From an uncultured Microbacteriaceae bacterium (GTDB taxonomy: Bacteria > Actinomycetota > Actinomycetes > Actinomycetales > Microbacteriaceae), in assembly GCA_903907615.1 (NCBI GenBank), contig CAIVOR010000063.1, positions 1 to 7,134 of the forward strand: 7,134 nucleotides of DNA, written 5' to 3'. Below, in pieces: positions 5,936 through 7,134 of this stretch (positions are counted from its first letter, which is position 1; every line of letters starts with the position of its first letter). The position numbers were made by a program, and so were the translations under genes. Under the pieces are notes generated by a model that was given only the letters and a program-made list of their open reading frames with translations, ran no database searches and had not been told where the DNA came from.

Positions 5936-6700
5936 GTGGACCTGAATCTCGCCGGCCGCCGCGTCATCATTATCGGCGGTAGTTCGGGCATCGGCCGAGC
6001 GAGCGCGCTGGCGTTTGCCGCCGAGGGCGCCCACGTGGGCATTGTCAGCAGGGATGAGGTCGGCATGACGCGCACGTGCGAACTCGCTGCCGCGCAGGGC
6101 TTCGACCTGGCCACCGCCACAGCAGACGTGACCGACGCCGAGGCTCTTGAACATGCCTTCGCCAGACTGGCTCAGCAATTGGGAGGCGTCGACGCGGTCG
6201 TGCACTGCGCGGCCATTTCGGGTCCGGTGGGGCGAACACTAGCGGACGTGAGCGTTGACGAAATTCGCCAGACCATCGACATCAATGTGGTGGGTGCGTT
6301 TCTCGTGGCCAGAACCGCCCAACCCCTGCTGGCTCAGGCAACGCTCCCCACGCTCGTCATGATCGGCAGTGACTCGGCATTCGTGGCCTCGCCCGACATG
6401 GTCGTCTACAACGCGTCCAAGGCGGCCATCGTTCATATGGCCCGCTCACTCGCCGTGGAGTGGGAGCCTCAGGGCATCCGCGTCAACACGGTCAGCCCGT
6501 CCATTGTCGATACTCCTATGTCGCGAGCCGACCTCGGGATTGGCGACGAAGGCTTTGCCGGAGTCGACTTTCCGGTGCTCAGTGCCGACGATGTGGCCCG
6601 GGGCGTGCTCTACCTGTCGTCGAGTGCGTCTCGCGGCGTCAACGGCCACACGTTACTGATGGATTTTGGCTACAGCGCGCGATCATCGTTTCCGGCATAG
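5936..6700 (+). CDS. Short-chain dehydrogenase/reductase, NADP-type, atypical NNAG motif
   Basis: This 254-residue SDR begins at GTG. The cofactor loop is G14-G-S-S-G-I-G20. S38-R39 after beta2 points to NADP(H), in contrast to the NAD-type SDR of the operon. D64-V-T-D follows. The usual N-N-A-G is replaced by H90-C-A-A, which is uncommon. The active-site residues are intact: N117, S145, Y158 and K162 (Y-N-A-S-K). N184-T-V-S-P then leads to a normal C-terminal substrate region. It is transcribed away from the amine oxidase operon and shares its control region, so it is probably co-regulated and may reduce an aldehyde or ketone from that pathway. This role is inferred from position only. Its 3' end overlaps the convergent TetR gene by 31 bp, with no room for a separate terminator. 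Confidence 0.9.
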   Translation: MDLNLAGRRVIIIGGSSGIGRASALAFAAEGAHVGIVSRDEVGMTRTCELAAAQGFDLATATADVTDAEALEHAFARLAQQLGGVDAVVHCAAISGPVGRTLADVSVDEIRQTIDINVVGAFLVARTAQPLLAQATLPTLVMIGSDSAFVASPDMVVYNASKAAIVHMARSLAVEWEPQGIRVNTVSPSIVDTPMSRADLGIGDEGFAGVDFPVLSADDVARGVLYLSSSASRGVNGHTLLMDFGYSARSSFPA

Positions 6701-7134
6701 GACATGACGTCGTCCCACAAGACGCCGAGCGTGCGTTGGATGGTCTCGCGAGGCACGCCCGCGAGTCGCTGAAGAACGAGACCGTCAAGGGCGGCGAAGG
6801 CGTAGCGAGCGCGATCCTCAGAAAAGGCGCCTCCCAGCGCCCGTCGCAGCGACGCCGCGAGGGTCGTGACGTAGTCGTCGTAGAGGCGCGACACGCGCTC
6901 GGCGATCTCGGGTCGCCGACGGGCCGCGAGAACCATCTCGTACACAAAGATTTCTCGGTCGGAGTTTGCCGCGAGCATGGCGCCCAGCGAATCGATAAAG
7001 CCTTCTCGGCTGTCGGGGAACTCGTCCAGGTGTGAGATGTCGATTGACTCGTGAACGGCCTGATCGAAGGCGGCCTCAATGAGAGCGTCGCGACTGCCAA
7101 AGTAGTGGGCGATGAGGGAGTTGTTGACACCCGC
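6670..7134 (-). CDS. TetR-family transcriptional regulator, N-terminus beyond the window
   Basis: The last 154 residues are visible and the frame stays open to the right edge. They begin inside the DNA-binding domain: A-G-V-N-N-S-L-I-A-H-Y-F-G-S-R-D-A-L-I-E-A-A-F is a classic TetR recognition helix plus the following Y-F helix-4 region. The all-helical ligand-binding domain follows (E-I-F-V-Y-E-M, then R-R-R-P-E-I-A, and an L-D-G-L-V-L-Q-R-L segment typical of the C-terminal dimer face). An internal ATG at 6978 is not the start, because the HTH coding lies upstream of it in frame. It is convergent with the SDR and close to the divergent control region, so it is the likely local repressor. The ligand may be the pathway amine or aldehyde; this is inference. 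Confidence 0.93.
   Translation of the reverse strand, partial: AGVNNSLIAHYFGSRDALIEAAFDQAVHESIDISHLDEFPDSREGFIDSLGAMLAANSDREIFVYEMVLAARRRPEIAERVSRLYDDYVTTLAASLRRALGGAFSEDRARYAFAALDGLVLQRLAGVPRETIQRTLGVLWDDVMSYAGNDDRAL

Noticed and set aside
6639..7130. Second minus-strand frame over the TetR gene
   Set aside because: Its product is Ser/Thr/Pro/Arg-rich without domains, while the neighbouring frame gives the TetR recognition helix and a normal ligand-binding domain.

Overview
The window is GC-rich chromosomal DNA with dense coding, strong AGGAG-type ribosome binding sites and closely packed genes. The copper amine oxidase closely resembles the Arthrobacter phenylethylamine/histamine oxidases. 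Together these suggest a high-GC actinobacterium, probably Micrococcales (Arthrobacter or Microbacteriaceae-like). The family placement is inference; no rRNA or marker gene is present.

Layout. Bases 1-193 hold the start of a secreted protein on the minus strand, with a clear signal peptide. A short AT-rich promoter/operator gap (194-312) contains a perfect 16-bp palindrome. Next comes a four-gene minus-strand cluster, read from right to left: a TPQ copper amine oxidase (5736-3736), a MoaF-family protein (3709-2882), a YtcJ/NfdA-type amidohydrolase (2813-1164) and an NAD-type short-chain dehydrogenase (1116-313). Spacings are 26, 68 and 47 bp, so this looks like one operon. Divergent from it, across a 188-bp control region, is a second short-chain dehydrogenase (5936-6700, plus strand). 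A TetR-type regulator (6670-7134 and beyond, minus strand) converges on it and overlaps its 3' end by 31 bp.

How the genes may work together. The amine oxidase should turn a primary amine into an aldehyde, ammonia and H2O2. The amidohydrolase could release such an amine from an N-acyl or N-formyl precursor, or open a lactam or ester further along. The dehydrogenases could act on the carbonyl or alcohol products. MoaF-family proteins are known from the Klebsiella monoamine regulon, which fits the neighbour. The TetR protein is the obvious candidate repressor. An inverted repeat in the divergent control region, over the likely amine oxidase promoter, is the obvious candidate operator. The substrate cannot be read from the sequence. 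The most unusual features are a metallothionein-like Cys/His tail on the amine oxidase and the MoaF-copper amine oxidase pairing.

No RNA genes, mobile elements or CRISPR arrays were seen, and no stretch over 300 bp lacks a gene.
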